64,000 nucleotides of DNA from Incurvaria masculella. Its lineage: Eukaryota > Arthropoda > Insecta > Lepidoptera > Incurvariidae. The position numbers and the translations under genes are program-made. The stretch covers positions 12,939,595 through 13,003,594 of the forward strand of contig OX335644.1 of the NCBI GenBank assembly GCA_946894095.1, in the 5' to 3' direction. Under the pieces are notes generated by a model. That model saw nothing but the letters and a program-made list of their open reading frames with translations, had not been told where the DNA came from and did not search any database. Shown here one piece after another: positions 1 through 12,560 of the stretch (positions are counted from its first letter, which is position 1; each line of letters opens with the position of its first letter).

Positions 1-397
1 GTTTAATCTTATTAAGTCTAATTGGCATGCACAATTGAGCAATGGCTCCTCGTTCAGTGAGTCAGAAGATGGCCAGACCGCTCCAGACGCTGCCTACATT
101 CGCCGTTGACTGATTAAGTGCTATCGGTGCGGTGTTACTGCGCACGAGAGCTTAAGAATGTCGCTCCGAAAAGCGAAAATATCTAGATAAGATTTCTTTC
201 GTTGGTGGCTGATAAAGAGCCTTGCCTTTCTCAATGGTCGTGCACAATTCATATGAAGCATATTTTTTAAAAGCTTGGGTTGATAAGCTAAACAGCCTGG
301 AGTATTTATTTGTTTACTACATATTCCAAGCATTGGTTTAAATTAGTTATTGCTTGTAGTTGTACTTGGCTCAGCTAAAGAATTACTTTCGACACCT
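1..397. other. unassigned AT-rich DNA
   Basis: I see no gene, repeat boundary or RNA in this stretch. The short minus-strand open frame at 121-333 has no recognisable motif. Confidence 0.5.
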
Positions 398-640
398 TGA
401 CAGTAGATGTAATCGTTTTCTTTACATACTTTAATCCTGCCCGGGTTAGTACCATCGCATTAAATGAGAGATGATCGAAGCTGAAATGAAAATTGTAAAT
501 ATTTCCATCGTGTTCAATGTAGCCATGTAACATAAGGAAGGACCTAGCATTTGAGCGGTTCGCGGGGACTTACCTTCCATGCCAGATGTTATGGGTTCAA
601 TCCCTACTCTGGCTCATGCACTACTGTTTTCCTCTTTTTG
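398..640 (+). repeat. rearranged tRNA-derived SINE fragments
   Basis: Positions 398-545 match the middle of the SINE family seen more completely at 42468-42880 (shared wording around ggttagtaccatcgcatt and ttcaatgtagcc). Positions 545-640 match its tRNA-like head, with a B-box-like GGTTCAATCCC near 595-605. The middle precedes the head, so the copy is scrambled or two fragments have been joined. Confidence 0.6.
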
Positions 641-1045
641 AAGTGGATAAGTTCATTTCGTCATGAATGCAAACTATTCATAATTACCTAATCTCACTTT
701 CAGCATATTCAGTATTCCCAGTACTTGTACTTGTACAAAGGTGTCAGAAAAATCTTACTATCAGTATTGCTTTCAGTAAGCAACAAGCTTGCCAATATTT
801 TTTATTAGAAGTCAATAAACCTGACCCCTTTGATTTGTGTGATTGATGTAAAGGTTATAGAACAGTGGCGGCCAAAGAGTTGTCAGAGATGTGGATTGCA
901 TAGAATGGAGGGATATGAAACGTAATGACGTAGTTAGTAGTCAGCCCCGGGGATTTTTTTGTGGCATAATGCTTCTTTTCTAGAGGTTTAATTTCTGAAG
1001 GAAAGTATTTTAAAAGACGTGCTGTAAAACATTTTTATTTGGAAT
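641..1045. other. unassigned AT-rich DNA
   Basis: No gene or recognised repeat seen. Confidence 0.4.
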
Positions 1046-1345
1046 GATGAATCCACTGAAGAGAAAGGAAGAAGAAGTGGCATGCGGTCGATAATGCCTC
1101 TCCACCGTATGGTCAGTGACCATATAATTGTATGGGAATCCGGTAGCGCGTCCTATGCCACACAGTCAAAGAACGCCACCGTGCAAATGTGCGCTAAAAG
1201 TGTGTTTGTCAAGTCAGTTCCCATCCACACAAACCCTCCAATACGTCTGCGACTATGTTTGCATGTGGCCTGTAAATTTAAGTTGGGTTGGTAGTTTTTA
1301 AAAATTGGACAGCAGGTCTTATAGCAGACGCGCTAGATGGCATAT
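1046..1345 (+). repeat. unclassified interspersed repeat R, intact copy
   Basis: This stretch of about 300 bp recurs at 19750-19888 plus 20304-20475. Shared blocks include ccactgaagagaa, tcagttcccaccacac-like text, aatacgtctgcga and aagttgggttggtag. Here it is uninterrupted, whereas the second copy is split by a foldback element. That makes this copy the empty-site reference for the insertion at 19889. It has no coding potential and its class is unknown. Confidence 0.65.
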
Positions 1346-3782
1346 CTCCGTCCTTTTTATCTATGGATGGATCTAACGTTCAATTAATACAGTTTTAAGT
1401 TGATCTTCAAAATGTATAAGTACAGCTGGTAAAGAAGATAATTAAGTTGATATGAAATAAGGTACCAACTCTGCTCGAGACAATGTCGGATTAATCTGAT
1501 TTTGGCAATACCATTTTTTTATGATATAAAGTCACAAAACATTCAAACCATCCCATTTACAACAGTAAGATGAATGTTCAAACCAAATAGTAATCCACCA
1601 GCTAGTTACTTCGTATATTACCTACAGAATGCAATTAATTCAAATAATATTTTATTGCACAACTTCCAAGTTATGAAATGGATGTTATGAGTAATGAATG
1701 CACACTCAGCAGTGAGCAGTTATTTTGTTCTGTTGATACTTCAATCTGCCCCAACCACAACAAGCATTGTGCAGACATACACTCAGTCAATCGCATGTCA
1801 GTATGACGCACAAGTCATTGCAGCATATTCATGTTCCTAAATAATGACTAGATAATCAACAATAATCATGAACTAATGCATTATTTTCAGAATCATAACT
1901 GGATTGGTAAGTTTTCCTGAGTTCATGAGTTCCTAGGGAGGTAAAATTTCACCCTATCCACCCAATTAGCTGCTAATATAACTTTTCTAATGGAAACCCC
2001 ATCCTAATTTTGAATATCTGTTTGTGTAATAGTTGATTTTTTCTGCTTTTTACATTAATAATTATTATGAATATGGCATGCAAGTTGTCATGTTCCATAA
2101 ATACTTGATCCATGCTCAATTTTCGAACCTTGCATACTTAGATATATAACTTTGTTTTATTATTAACCTACATCATATTTTTCATACATTAGCGTGATTA
2201 TGTATGTTTTTATGTTCTCCTGTTAAACAATTAGCCCTATTAAAATTTTATATTATTTGCGAAATATGGTGCTGGGCACTTGTCTAGTTAAATAGTTTTT
2301 AAATTGTCTTTTGTATTTAAATTGTATCTGTTTGAGTTTCCAAATAAATAATATAATTAAAGTTTTTGAACGCGCCCCATGTGTATCGATCGCCACACAC
2401 GTCGATAATGTAAATCCTAGACTAAGGTGTCCTTCAAGTTGCCAAATCGTCACAAGTTTAAGTTCTGATTATGCAACATCAATCAAACTTGTCGCGACTG
2501 TTTTGGTGCTCAGGTGGTAGGTATTCATTGCAAATCTTTCACTTGCATTCATATTTTCAATAAGTAACTATAATTTTGGAATGGAATGGAATCACTTTCT
2601 AAAGTAGGAAAATCCAGCTGGCCACAACCATACAGTCCTCACGCTCTGACTCATTATACAGGGTGTTTCGGGAAAGGTAGGAGAATCTTTGGCAATAGAA
2701 AGTTCTCTATATTGGAAGAAAAGATCCGTAAGAGTGATAAATCGAAATGTCTGTGCATTTTTTTTTGTGGTCTAATGAATGTGTTCAATTCACTCGAATA
2801 ATTTATATTGGGATTGCGTAAAAAAAGATCAAAATTTAGATTTATGCAATAAGGATTGTTTTTTTTTTATAAAAATAAGTACATTTTATTCCTGAAGTTT
2901 CTGTAACCTATCTTGAAACACCTAGTAAATTACTGAGACTGCTATTCGCTATTGAATAGCTCGAACTGTGCATAATTGTGAACTGGTAACACAGCAGTAC
3001 TGCCTTACAGTATTGGTTTACTATATTACATTTTCATTGGATAGAATGGATAGAATGACTAACCATTACAGAAATCATGCAGTTTGAATGTTGATCGTCA
3101 TAGCAACACCCACCCAGAATTCATTATTTCTAAACACAAAGAGACGGATAACAGGCGCAGGCAAAGCAGTGTGTGTGGTTGTACAAATGTTCAAGAACAA
3201 CTTTTATGAAAATTATTGATGACACTTTTTTTCTTCGTTGGTAGTTCTGCGCAGATGCCATCTGAGTGTTGACTGCAATAATTATCTAATTTGAGTGCAT
3301 TAGGCTGTTTATTTTTCTCATCATAGGCCGAGAGAGACTCAGCAGTCTCTTTCTTCTTCGTGTGGTTCTAAACCAAAAAAAAATATGACAATAAACAAAA
3401 AAATGTGGTGCATATAAAATGTCAATGGTCAAAATGAGCTTGACATTAGTCACAGCTGGGAACCATGAGACCGAATATCGGCTGTCAGGAGCCAAAAAGG
3501 AAGCCCGTGGTGATGTTTTTAATTTGTCATAAAAATTTTGTGTTGGGTCACATACGGAGACAGTTCCGACCCGTAGCATCAAGGCAAAGTTTGGTTTGGT
3601 AGTTTTGCAAAATAAGTTCAGTTCAAGTCCAATTTTAATGAAAATATAAAATAAAAATGTAAGCGTTTAGTAAGAAAATAATATTCTGAAACAACTAGGG
3701 ATAATAATGCTACTGTATGATGAATGTTTCTATATTTCCGTTTGAGAATACATTGGATCACCTACAGCTGAGGGAGGCTCAC
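1346..3782. other. unassigned AT-rich DNA
   Basis: No feature I can support. The small open frames here (2253-2520, 2586-2801 and 3286-3582) have no motif and overlap on opposite strands. Confidence 0.4.
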
Positions 3783-3998
3783 CTTGACAGGCTGCTCTAG
3801 CGACACACAACGCTCCTCGAAGGGCAATGAGTTGGCATGAGGCAAAAACATAGCCCGAGGCACCCCGGGCTCGGCGCCGGGCCCTATGGCCCCCGCACCG
3901 GGACCTTCCCCGCCCGCCGGCCACCCGTGCGCCATTTCAGGCACCTCAACTGCCGCCAGCTTCAACTGCGCCGAGCGGCCCTTGCGAGCTAGTACCAT
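3783..3998 (-). CDS. weak candidate exon, GC-rich, unrecognised
   Basis: A GC-rich minus-strand open frame of 72 codons runs from an ATG at 3998 to an AAG at 3783-3785. It is followed at once by a good 5' splice-site-like GTGAGC (reverse complement of 3777-3782). GC content stands out against AT-rich flanks, as true Lis-1 exons do in this window. The middle is rich in Gly, Pro and Ala and the end reads LPFEERCVSLEQPVK. I do not recognise the protein, see no clear acceptor and see no partner exon. It could equally be chance within a GC-rich island (3855-4065). Confidence 0.2.
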
Positions 3999-4000
3999 CG

Positions 4001-4460
4001 CCCCGCCGCACCCCTGCCGCCGCGAGCACTTCGAGCCCGCTCGCGCATCACCCTTCTAGCGCGTCCACATGATTTCACTGCAGCGCTCTCCACGGACCTT
4101 TACCCGGGCAAAAGCACGGAGTCCCGTCTCCCCCGGGTCCTTCTCAGTACTTCACGAGAACAATCACTTCCACTTTTACAGATATTTGCAGCTCGGTGTT
4201 TATTAAAAGTTTAGTGCCAGAATGGACGGAGATTACGGAGTTCGTTCGTTCGTGCTTATTTCTAATCCAGAGAGTAAAACAGCCAAGCCCAACTATAACA
4301 TCGCGAATACAAGGGCGACCGAACTCCTCCAACTATGTCCGACATTTGTTTTGTTGGTTTGGTTGCACTTCATCTGTTTCCGATGTTACCACACGGCTTA
4401 CGCAACTGAAAGTAAACGTTCACTAGTCTATGGAAAAAATCATGCAAGGGTCTACTCAGG
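4001..4460. other. unassigned DNA
   Basis: The GC-rich island trails off to about 4140. After that I see nothing supportable. Confidence 0.4.
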
Positions 4461-5067
4461 TAATCTCACCTGTAAGTCACTGGTGACTCCCTGGTGAGTC
4501 ACCACGCTTTAAACTCATTAAATGACAGCCACGAGTCACCCTAGTATTCTCCCTTTCTAATTATTCTAATTAGAGTGCGATGGCACAAACATCACATTTG
4601 CATATCTACTCAGGGGTCTTCTCATGAGTTTCTCATCTACGTGTCAGTGGTGACTTACCACTGAGTCAAAACGCTTTCGTACTCATAAAATTACAGCCGC
4701 GATGCAGAACATAACATTTGATATTTGATAGACGAAAGTGTCTCATTTCATCTGTAACTAACTCGTTTTCGCTGTCCTGAGTAGATATGCTGGCAAGCGA
4801 AAACAAGTTAGTCACAGAAACGCTTTCGCCTGACTTTTCGGCATGGAGGTGAGGAAATTACTCACCGCCATGATTCCATGAGTCCAAATTTCCAAAATAT
4901 CGTCAATAAATCTTACCCAACAAAATGGTTTTAAACATTGTTAATTTTGAAAATATATAATTCGTCTATTAGTATAAATCATTTTACATACGGTTTTTTT
5001 TTGTTTGTTTTATGTGTTTATGTTTATGGACAAACAGCTGTTGCTCATAATTATATGTTAGTCGTAA

Positions 5068-5835
5068 ATGTGTTCGGACCAGCGTAAAATCAGCGCTGTA
5101 GTTCACTCATCAAGAGGGATCTGCAAAAGAGCACTGCGATGCATGCTAGGCATGAGGACGAGAGATTCCCGTAGAAAGGTGTTTGGTGACGTAGGAATCT
5201 TAACTTTGCCAAGTACTTACGTTTTTCAAAACATCTGCTATGCAAGAAAACATATAAATGATTTCACCCTTAACTTTGATGTTCATAACTATAACACAAG
5301 GCACAAGAACAATGTTAATGTAATTAGTCATAAATTAGCCAAAACATCTAAGAGTTTTATATGTAACAGTGTTAGATTTTATAATAAATTGCCCAAAGAG
5401 GTGAGACATTTATGTGAAAATTCTTTTAAAGTTAAGGTTAAGAAGTTGCTAACACAGAAGGCTTACTATTGTATTAAAGATGCTCTAGCTGATAAATTTG
5501 AATTTACTGAGATTTTGACTGCCTTCTCACTGGGTACAAAAAGTATTCTATTTTTATTACTATTTTGACTAATTTTATTTTTACTAATTTTTGACACCCG
5601 ATACATTTTGCATCTTTACTACTTTTATGATAAGTACTACTTGTAGTATGAAATTACTAACCAATCAATTTTTATTTGAAACAATTTCGTATCAATAATG
5701 ACGAGGGCTCTATACACCCGAATTTTATTTTAGTTTTTATTTTAGTTAGGCATTATTAGTTTCTCGGTATTGGTCAAAAACTCATAAAGGAATCTATTAT
5801 TACTTTATTGATAGGGCTGCTCTCAAACCATTATA
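5068..5835 (+). pseudogene. 3' end of a jockey/CR1-like LINE ORF2
   Basis: The open frame at 5068-5568 (166 codons) resembles the C-terminal tail found after the reverse transcriptase in jockey/CR1-type elements: a CKRALR...GILTL...YVFQ stretch, then VRFYNKLPKEVRHL and a FKVKVKKLL ending. No endonuclease or reverse transcriptase core remains, so this is a 5'-truncated copy. The following 3' UTR-like sequence to about 5835 has a relative at 31205-31372. Clade is inferred from the tail only. Confidence 0.6.
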
Positions 5836-6298
5836 CTTTTAATTTTCTGTAGGTGGTAGCATTTAAAGGGATATGTAACTATGTGATCAGCTGACAGTAG
5901 TAGTTTTTGACAAAACTAATAGTATTAAAACCTAATGTGCAAGTGTTTCACAGTGTTGTGTTGCCACTGGAGCAGTGCATCGCTTAAAGGTCCTTGCTTA
6001 CGGTGACGCTTGGCTCGGGTTATCTCTTTCCCTAAAATATGGTTGAAATAGGTAATGGCTGTGTCCGGCGTGATGTGATGCTCGTGAACGGGTGCTGTTT
6101 GTGGGGACTGGCCTGCTCCAATTGGCAACATATTAGTTGGAGGGGATTGTCTTTGCAAATAAAATGATATTTGTCATGAACTGTTGCATACGGCATGGAT
6201 TGTACATTTTGTGTATTCATGTTAATTTAGTGTTTTACCTATGTTTTTGTTAATATAATTGACAAACACTTTTGTAAACTTAGACTAAGGCCGGAGTG

Positions 6299-7015
6299 CA
6301 CGACGCTTCGTAAAATGTTATCCGTTACTGATTACATTTGACGATGATGTTACGGCTAATCGCCCATCATATGAAATTGCGTTGCACGTAACATATTTTC
6401 GTCAAAGTTAGCTTGCCAGGAGTCAGACCACAAATAGTCCCTCGAAACAATCGGCAAAAATGTTTGCTATATGGCAACTCTTAGCACCGCCTGAGCTGAC
6501 ATAGTACTGCCCTTCTCCCACAGTACATAAACAGAAAGGGACAGGCACAATCGAAGCACCATCTAGCGTCAACCATTCGTACTAACAAACAAAACAGTTG
6601 CTCTTGGAGCCGCGGGGTGGCGCTACTAGCGCCCAATATGTCGGCTTGCTATCAGCTGTTGGTAGCACCACAGATTACATAGATATGGCGCCGAAATTTT
6701 TAATCTGTGGAACCGAGTGCCAGGCTAATAATTATGAAAAACAAAGCATTGCATTCCATTAATGGCGACGTTTGCCTCTCATTTTAAGGTCCAATAAGAC
6801 TACAATAATATAAAAATAGTAACTTATGATACTTTGAATTATTATCTGATCGTGATTTTGACGGTGATCGATGGGTCGGGAGTGTTTACGATTAGCGGTT
6901 AACACCAGCAATCAACGTAATGTTTAAGTTTCGTGCAACGCAAATTTTGACTATCTGTCTTTAATCATACGTTGACGGTGATGTTGACGTGCAGGACGGT
7001 ACGTGCAACCGGGGC
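6299..7015. mobile_element. PIF/Harbinger-like element, long copy, TAA target
   Basis: The ends are inverted repeats (GGCCGGAGTGCACGA and CGTGCAACCGGGGC) flanked on both sides by TAA (6296-6298 and 7016-7018). A 3-bp TWA target and a G-rich terminus fit PIF/Harbinger. Relatives at 40110-40260 and 47096-47195 share the ends and the TAA. This copy is 717 bp, far longer than they are, but has no transposase frame. Confidence 0.6.
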
Positions 7016-7039
7016 TAAGTGGACGTTGAAAAAAAAAAC

Positions 7040-7168
7040 AGCGGAGTTTCTTTCCAGTTCTTCTTCGCTGTGTTTTGTTTTGCTGAACTGGCCAATGCTA
7101 AAATATGACAAATCCGAGTGCAGTGTACTGTCTATGGATGATGAATAAATAATACAATACAATACAAT
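7040..7168 (+). repeat. LINE 3' UTR fragment with AATAC tail
   Basis: This contains the gtttctttccagttcttctt block common near the 3' end of insect LINEs, and ends in tandem AATAC units at about 7150-7168. A related block lies at 31455-31590. No coding sequence remains. Confidence 0.45.
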
Positions 7169-7280
7169 TAGAAAAATTTGAAAGGGAACACACTAGGGTA
7201 ACTCGTGGCTATGATTTAATGAGTACGAACGTTTAGCGACTCACTGGTGATTCACCAGTGACTCAGCTGTGATTTACAAG

Positions 7281-8893
7281 CGAATGTAAATTTCATGATG
7301 ATTTCGCATGAAAATCTGTCAAATTCTATGCCTACTTCAAAAGATGCCTACTTTTTTCCATATAGCTTGAACATCTCGCAAAGGACTCATCAACGGAAGT
7401 CAGATTCAAGTTTGAAACTGCCATGATTTTAATTTTCTCGTGTGCCATAAACAAAGTAGCCGCTTTACCGACCGGCTAGTTAAAGTATTTTCCGCTAGAT
7501 GTCGCGAGACATTTTTTGGTCGCTATTTGATCTATCAACATCATTTTGATATGTGTGTTTCTTTCTTTTACACAAGGCAATATGAGAAGTAACTAGTACA
7601 AGCGTGATAACAAACAAGCCAACTCATTGACGTAAAAGAAAAGAAAATCGAAACGAAACTATACATGCATTTCATTTCATTTCTTTCAATCAGTCTGTGT
7701 GAGAATATCGGTATATTGTGTACTGTCGCGCCGCGAAATTAAAGCTCGTTTCGTGTCTGCCTCGTACTGGTCGATAATCTAAGAAATTGTGTCGGTGTGA
7801 AGTGCACAGTGTAACGGAACTGCCCGCGATAGCGCGGTTTCCAGTGTAGTTGACTCAGGTAAGATAATCTCGGCCTTCGTACACTCAATATGGCCGTTCC
7901 TTGATTCTTCGGTGTTCTGTGACGTTCTCTGGTAGTCACATTCGTCGCCTGTTACGGCACTCATCTACTTTCTGTTTCCTTGGTTTATCAAAAACGAATA
8001 ACCTCGGCGTTCCCGTTGATTTCTGCAACGTCGACTCGATTGACGGTTGACAACTGACTCACTGCCTGCTCGTAACAAAATGTCTTGCTCTGCATTTTTT
8101 TGTGATGTCTGCAGGCCATTTCTTGTATTTTTACTGAAATAGGCATTGCTTACGCATAAAACCGAATGGGTTGTTGCCGAAATAAAAAAAATTTTGACAA
8201 AATTTTGGATTTTATAATATACCTTATAGGCCGCAGCCTAGGGGTGACAGCTTTTCACTTAGCTCATACAAAGTGAGGCACTCTTGACTCAATACAAATA
8301 TTAATACGGCGCTGCTTCTATCCCTAACACTAACCGTCTCAAATAAAACTATTACTAGATCAAATGTGATCTCGTTCCCTCTCGGAGAACCCGTGCGATC
8401 AACAAACATGGCACGGTGCTGTTGCAGTCAGCTGATGCCACAGCCGTGTGCCGTTTGGTAATACTTCGAAATTAAAGATTTAGGGTCTTACAATGGACGC
8501 TTGATCTTTGATAGGAAACTCCAAACAACTTTTTATTATTATCCTTATTCATATTTTGACATTGGTTGACTGTGTCATTCTGGCATTTTGTCTTATTAAA
8601 CTGTTATGATTTTAGCCTTTGCTCAGACGTTTAGTCGACCATAGACTAAAGTTAATTAACCCTACGTTCCGATATGCGTGCACAGAGAAAGTGAATACTA
8701 GTGTTCTGAATTGATAATACTGCTCTTAGCCACAATTGCACGATATTAAATCGGAACGAATTTGAGCAGACATGTGTCAAGAGGCTAACCTAAATACTTC
8801 CATAAGTCACGAGAGTGGTTATTTCAGACCTAGAATTGTCTAACTAAACTAACAAACGGCGAAAGGCCTTCGTTATTTCAAAGTAGTCAGTCT
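7281..8893. other. unassigned DNA
   Basis: No gene or repeat boundary I can support. The small minus-strand frames at 7739-7964 and 8224-8409 lack motifs. Confidence 0.4.
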
Positions 8894-9228
8894 CAGTTCT
8901 CACCTAAATCGGCGTTAACGGCAAACCGATCGACTGGCGTTTTCTGTAAAACTTAAAACTCGATACAAGTTTTTACTAGATATTCTGTTTGACTTTGACT
9001 TTGACAGCTTGAAGAAGTAATCAAGCTGTCAAAGTCAAACTCGGACTTCCGATTTGTATGAAAACGCGTCGACGTATTTACGCCAATGTTGACTAAACTG
9101 TCAAATCAAACTTGGAATCGCAAATGTTAGTTCGATTAATCCCCACTGCGCGCGCTCTTTAATTTCGCCATACATTTGAAAATGCCAGTCGATCGGTTTG
9201 GCTTAAATGCCGATTTAGATGAAAACTG
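8894..9228. mobile_element. MITE family K, copy 1
   Basis: Long terminal inverted repeats start CAGTTCTCACCTAAATCGGC and end in the reverse complement (GATTTAGATGAAAACTG), about 45 bp per arm. Inside is a nearly perfect hairpin with stem GTTTGACTTTGACAGCTTGA, about 8980-9036. A second, diverged copy lies at 32410-32738 in the opposite internal orientation. There is no coding capacity. Confidence 0.65.
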
Positions 9229-9681
9229 GGACTACAGGTTCTGAACACAAGTGCATATAATCAGAGAACTACAAATAAACACACTTAATGACAGCTCGAT
9301 GACAGCCATGTGCCAATGCTTCTCTGTAGGAAATAATGCTATGTAATTGCAGTAATAACATCATTTAACATAAATAAATAAGTCAGTTTCATACTTTATT
9401 TTGGTACTATTTTTACATTATGTACTAGATGCATCAAAAAGTCCTTTCCTGTATCTGGTATAATATTAAAAAATGCAAGACTAGGAAAAATATAATGTGA
9501 GAAAAATAACTACAAGAGTCAATGGGTTAAAGAACTTGGATCATATAAAAAGGAAAACAAAAAAATTAATAACCTTTTTTTATAACTTTCATTGAACTGC
9601 CGCCACCCTCATCGCAAACCATGATCTGTGAAATGGTGGAATAGTGGTATCTAGGTAATAGAGAACCACATATTTAGGACT
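9229..9681. other. unassigned AT-rich DNA
   Basis: Nothing recognised. Confidence 0.4.
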
Positions 9682-10238
9682 AGGGGTGACAACCCTCCAT
9701 CCCGCCCGACTCCCCATGCAAACGTCGAAAGAAGATCATGCCCATATTTCTTGTCAGAGATCCCAAATGTAGCTCAAAATTGCTTTATTTGATCGAACTT
9801 GATGTCTGATGACCGCTGGCATTGTAAAATTGTGTTTGGTTTTTAAGTTATAAGGTCTGAAAGTTTTTAGAAAAAAAAATCACGTGTTTTATACAATAAC
9901 TTTGGAGGTGGAAGAACATTACTCAAGAACATCTTAAAAAGATTAGTCATCAGACATAGCTTGTTTCATCAAGATTTATAATCAATTTGGTTTTTGTTAG
10001 ATTTTTGACTACAACTGTCGTGGTTTACTTTTAGCTAATAAGTTATTTGGTAATTATTTTTTTTATAAATCTTACCAAATCAGCCACTATGCACACTGTC
10101 TACTTTGTGGACATGTTGCATCTTCCTCATCACGGAGCCTGTGTTTTTCTTTGAAACAGTAAAGGTCCCAGAGCATAATAAAACAGTTTTGTACTGTGCC
10201 CGCGAATGAGTTAGTCCCGCCGGGTTGGGCCACCTTAA
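9682..10238 (-). mobile_element. TTAA-MITE, copy a
   Basis: Reverse-oriented member of the family of about 550 bp described at 17669-18218. The right end reads GGGTTGGGCCACC followed by TTAA (10235-10238). The left end is degraded. Several substitutions mark it as an older copy. Confidence 0.7.
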
Positions 10239-11572
10239 AGTGCTACTGTTGCGGCTAGCTTCAAGCATCTTCAACTCCATTTTATTTTGTTAATAATGCT
10301 AGCAAGCTATAAGCTGATGCGTGTGCATATCAGGTTTTAGAATTATTTAGTGCACTTGTTTTTGTTTTTTGATTATTTATTTATGTTTTAGTATGTCATA
10401 TACACGGTGTTAATTTTTTTTCCCGACATTTCTATTTTAATACCGATTATTTAACTATTTCGTATACTGATCATTTTGTGGTATTTAAAAATTAAATCTA
10501 AAATAGTAAAAAAAAATTGCAGATTTAATCCAAACTTTTACTTCAGCGACAATTTCCCTTTGGAATGGTGTAAGCACGCCATGTGTACGCGCCACTGCCA
10601 AGGTCACGCGTTTGCTGCCTCCCAATTTTATCGCGTCGATCCGAATGTAAATTTTCACATTTATTGTAAAAAAAATCCTAACTTTAAAACTTTTTGTTAA
10701 TGCAGTGCGATTCATATTACTAAATACTATGTTTTCATACTAGTATTAGAAATCGAAAATTTTAAAACAAAAGCTTAAAAAAAGAAAAATCCTTCTTTTT
10801 TGGAATCAGTATGCGACCCAAAATAACCCCCTTTCCGGAATGTCGCCAACTTGTTTAACACCGTGTATATTTATATTTGTCTAGTCAATATAGACTTGGA
10901 GCAATACCAGCAAAATCTGTACAGTTTCTTAAAAATTTAGGGCAGCCAAAACTGGCTGTAAGATCATGTATGGAGGGAGCTGCGAAGTCTGTCACTGGAA
11001 GCATTCTTCAGAATAAGGATAGGGAGAACAAAAGCATTCTGCCAGTTAGTGAAGGCTAGGGGCTTGCTGCCTGATGTGAATATAGCATCTTCCCTCAAGT
11101 CAATTTCTGAAGTAGCATACAGCAGGGTACATTGCAAATAGTTTCTTTGCATATGCTCTGTAATTTGTTTGTGCTGCTGACAGCTTCTTGAAAACATCTT
11201 CTGGACCTGTGTATCGGCATCAAATCGGTACAAAGGTCAGAAAGACGTGCACCGAAATTATCTACTATCTATAGCGATATGCATGATATAGGACAACTAA
11301 ATCCAAAATTTCTTCAGTTTTGCTGGTGGTTCAAGAGAATGAATAACACACCATGTATTATACATTCAATTATTTCATCTGAACTTTGTTAATCACTTTT
11401 TTGGGTTAACAAAAAATGCATTATGATTGCACATGTTGAATTTTGTTACCTACTGTCACGTAGTAACCAAAGTCTGCTTCGTGTTAAAGTCATAAACTGT
11501 GCAGGTTGCTTTATCTTCTACCTTTGCCTAAGGTAGCCCAATCTTAATCCCATTCAGTTGTAAGTCCTAGCT
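10239..11572. other. unassigned AT-rich DNA
   Basis: No gene seen. The short frames at 10476-10715 lie on opposite strands over the same bases and have no motif. Confidence 0.4.
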
Positions 11573-11723
11573 CAGAAGCCTAAGTCCGCTAATATATAAT
11601 TCCACTTTCGAGCATTAGTGTAATGAGATAACCCTGGAATGACACAATTGTACCAAATTTTATGTGTTCTGTTAGCGCTAATGCTCCAAAGTAGAGTTAT
11701 CTATTAGCGGACTTAGGCTTCTG
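11573..11723. mobile_element. palindromic MITE family J, copy 1
   Basis: The ends are inverted copies of CAGAAGCCTAAGTCCGCTAA, with arms of about 65 bp. The same element occurs as a nearly perfect palindrome at 28256-28413. It is too small to code. Confidence 0.7.
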
Positions 11724-11890
11724 GCGATTATCTGAACTTCAGAGTCATACCATTGCTTTAAGAACTTTCAGGTGCAACCTAATGGATTGCTAGATTGGTT
11801 AACATTGATTACTATGGTTTTTGGGATTATCATTATGGTTATATTGCACACATTGTGATATTTTGAAATGCCTATTGTAAAGAACACTAA

Positions 11891-11925
11891 GGGCCGAGTG
11901 CACGAACGTACAAAAAACTCTGGTG
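11891..11925. repeat. single end of the TAA-flanked MITE
   Basis: GGGCCGAGTGCACGAACG follows a TAA at 11888-11890, matching the end of the family at 47096. I did not find the other end. Confidence 0.4.
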
Positions 11926-12549
11926 CTTGTTAGCACTGTACTCTTTTTGTGTGGCTTCTGTTTGATTAATGAGTGTAGTTGTGTATAGTCTGACTATGGT
12001 TGAATGTAGTTGTTTTGAGCTTAATTAGTGGCCACCCTACTGGCCAAGGGCACCAGTATTTTATTGGCTTCACTATTAAGAGCAGTGTTTCCAAATCTCG
12101 AAACTCCTGCTCCCGATCGAGATTCATGCGGCGGTGAAGCGAGCAGCGAGTGGCATGAATATATGTAAAATTGTGGTCCCTGTTTTCTTAATAACTGAAT
12201 TTTTCCGTAAAAAATACATTTCATTTTTTTATCAGATAGTTCTGTTTGTTGTCAATCTCGAACAGGGCACATTTTATTAAAAAAATCGTAAAATTATCGA
12301 GAAATTGCCAATTTTCGAAGCTATTATTTCCTAAATAAAAGCAAAGATTAAAAAATATCTGCTGCGTGGCTTCGTCCAAATCATTTGATTCCACTTTTAT
12401 GCTAGATTTAAAATAAAGGTGTGGAGAAATATGGAAACACTCGTCTGTTAATATTTTTATGGATGAAGTTAAACAGTCGTGTCCTTCGACCGCTCATTTT
12501 GAATAATGTCTTTAAAATGGACTTTTCCATGATTTTTTAATCAAGGGAG
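11926..12549. other. unassigned AT-rich DNA
   Basis: Nothing recognised between the MITE end and the RTE target site. Confidence 0.4.
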
Positions 12550-12560
12550 TCTGGTCTAGT

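Larger units (their letters stand above)
4465..7280. repeat. inverted-repeat-bounded block
   Basis: A left arm (4465-4545, with CACTGGTGA and GAGTCACC motifs, ending in CCCTAGT) is matched in reverse complement by a right arm at 7192-7280 starting ACTAGGGT. A second, diverged copy of the left-arm sequence lies at about 4610-4705, and a further hairpin at 4728-4836 (arms around GCGAAAAC and AGTTAGT). The space between holds a LINE tail and a TAA-flanked MITE. The arms may be the ends of one large non-autonomous DNA transposon or two copies of a small one. Confidence 0.5.
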
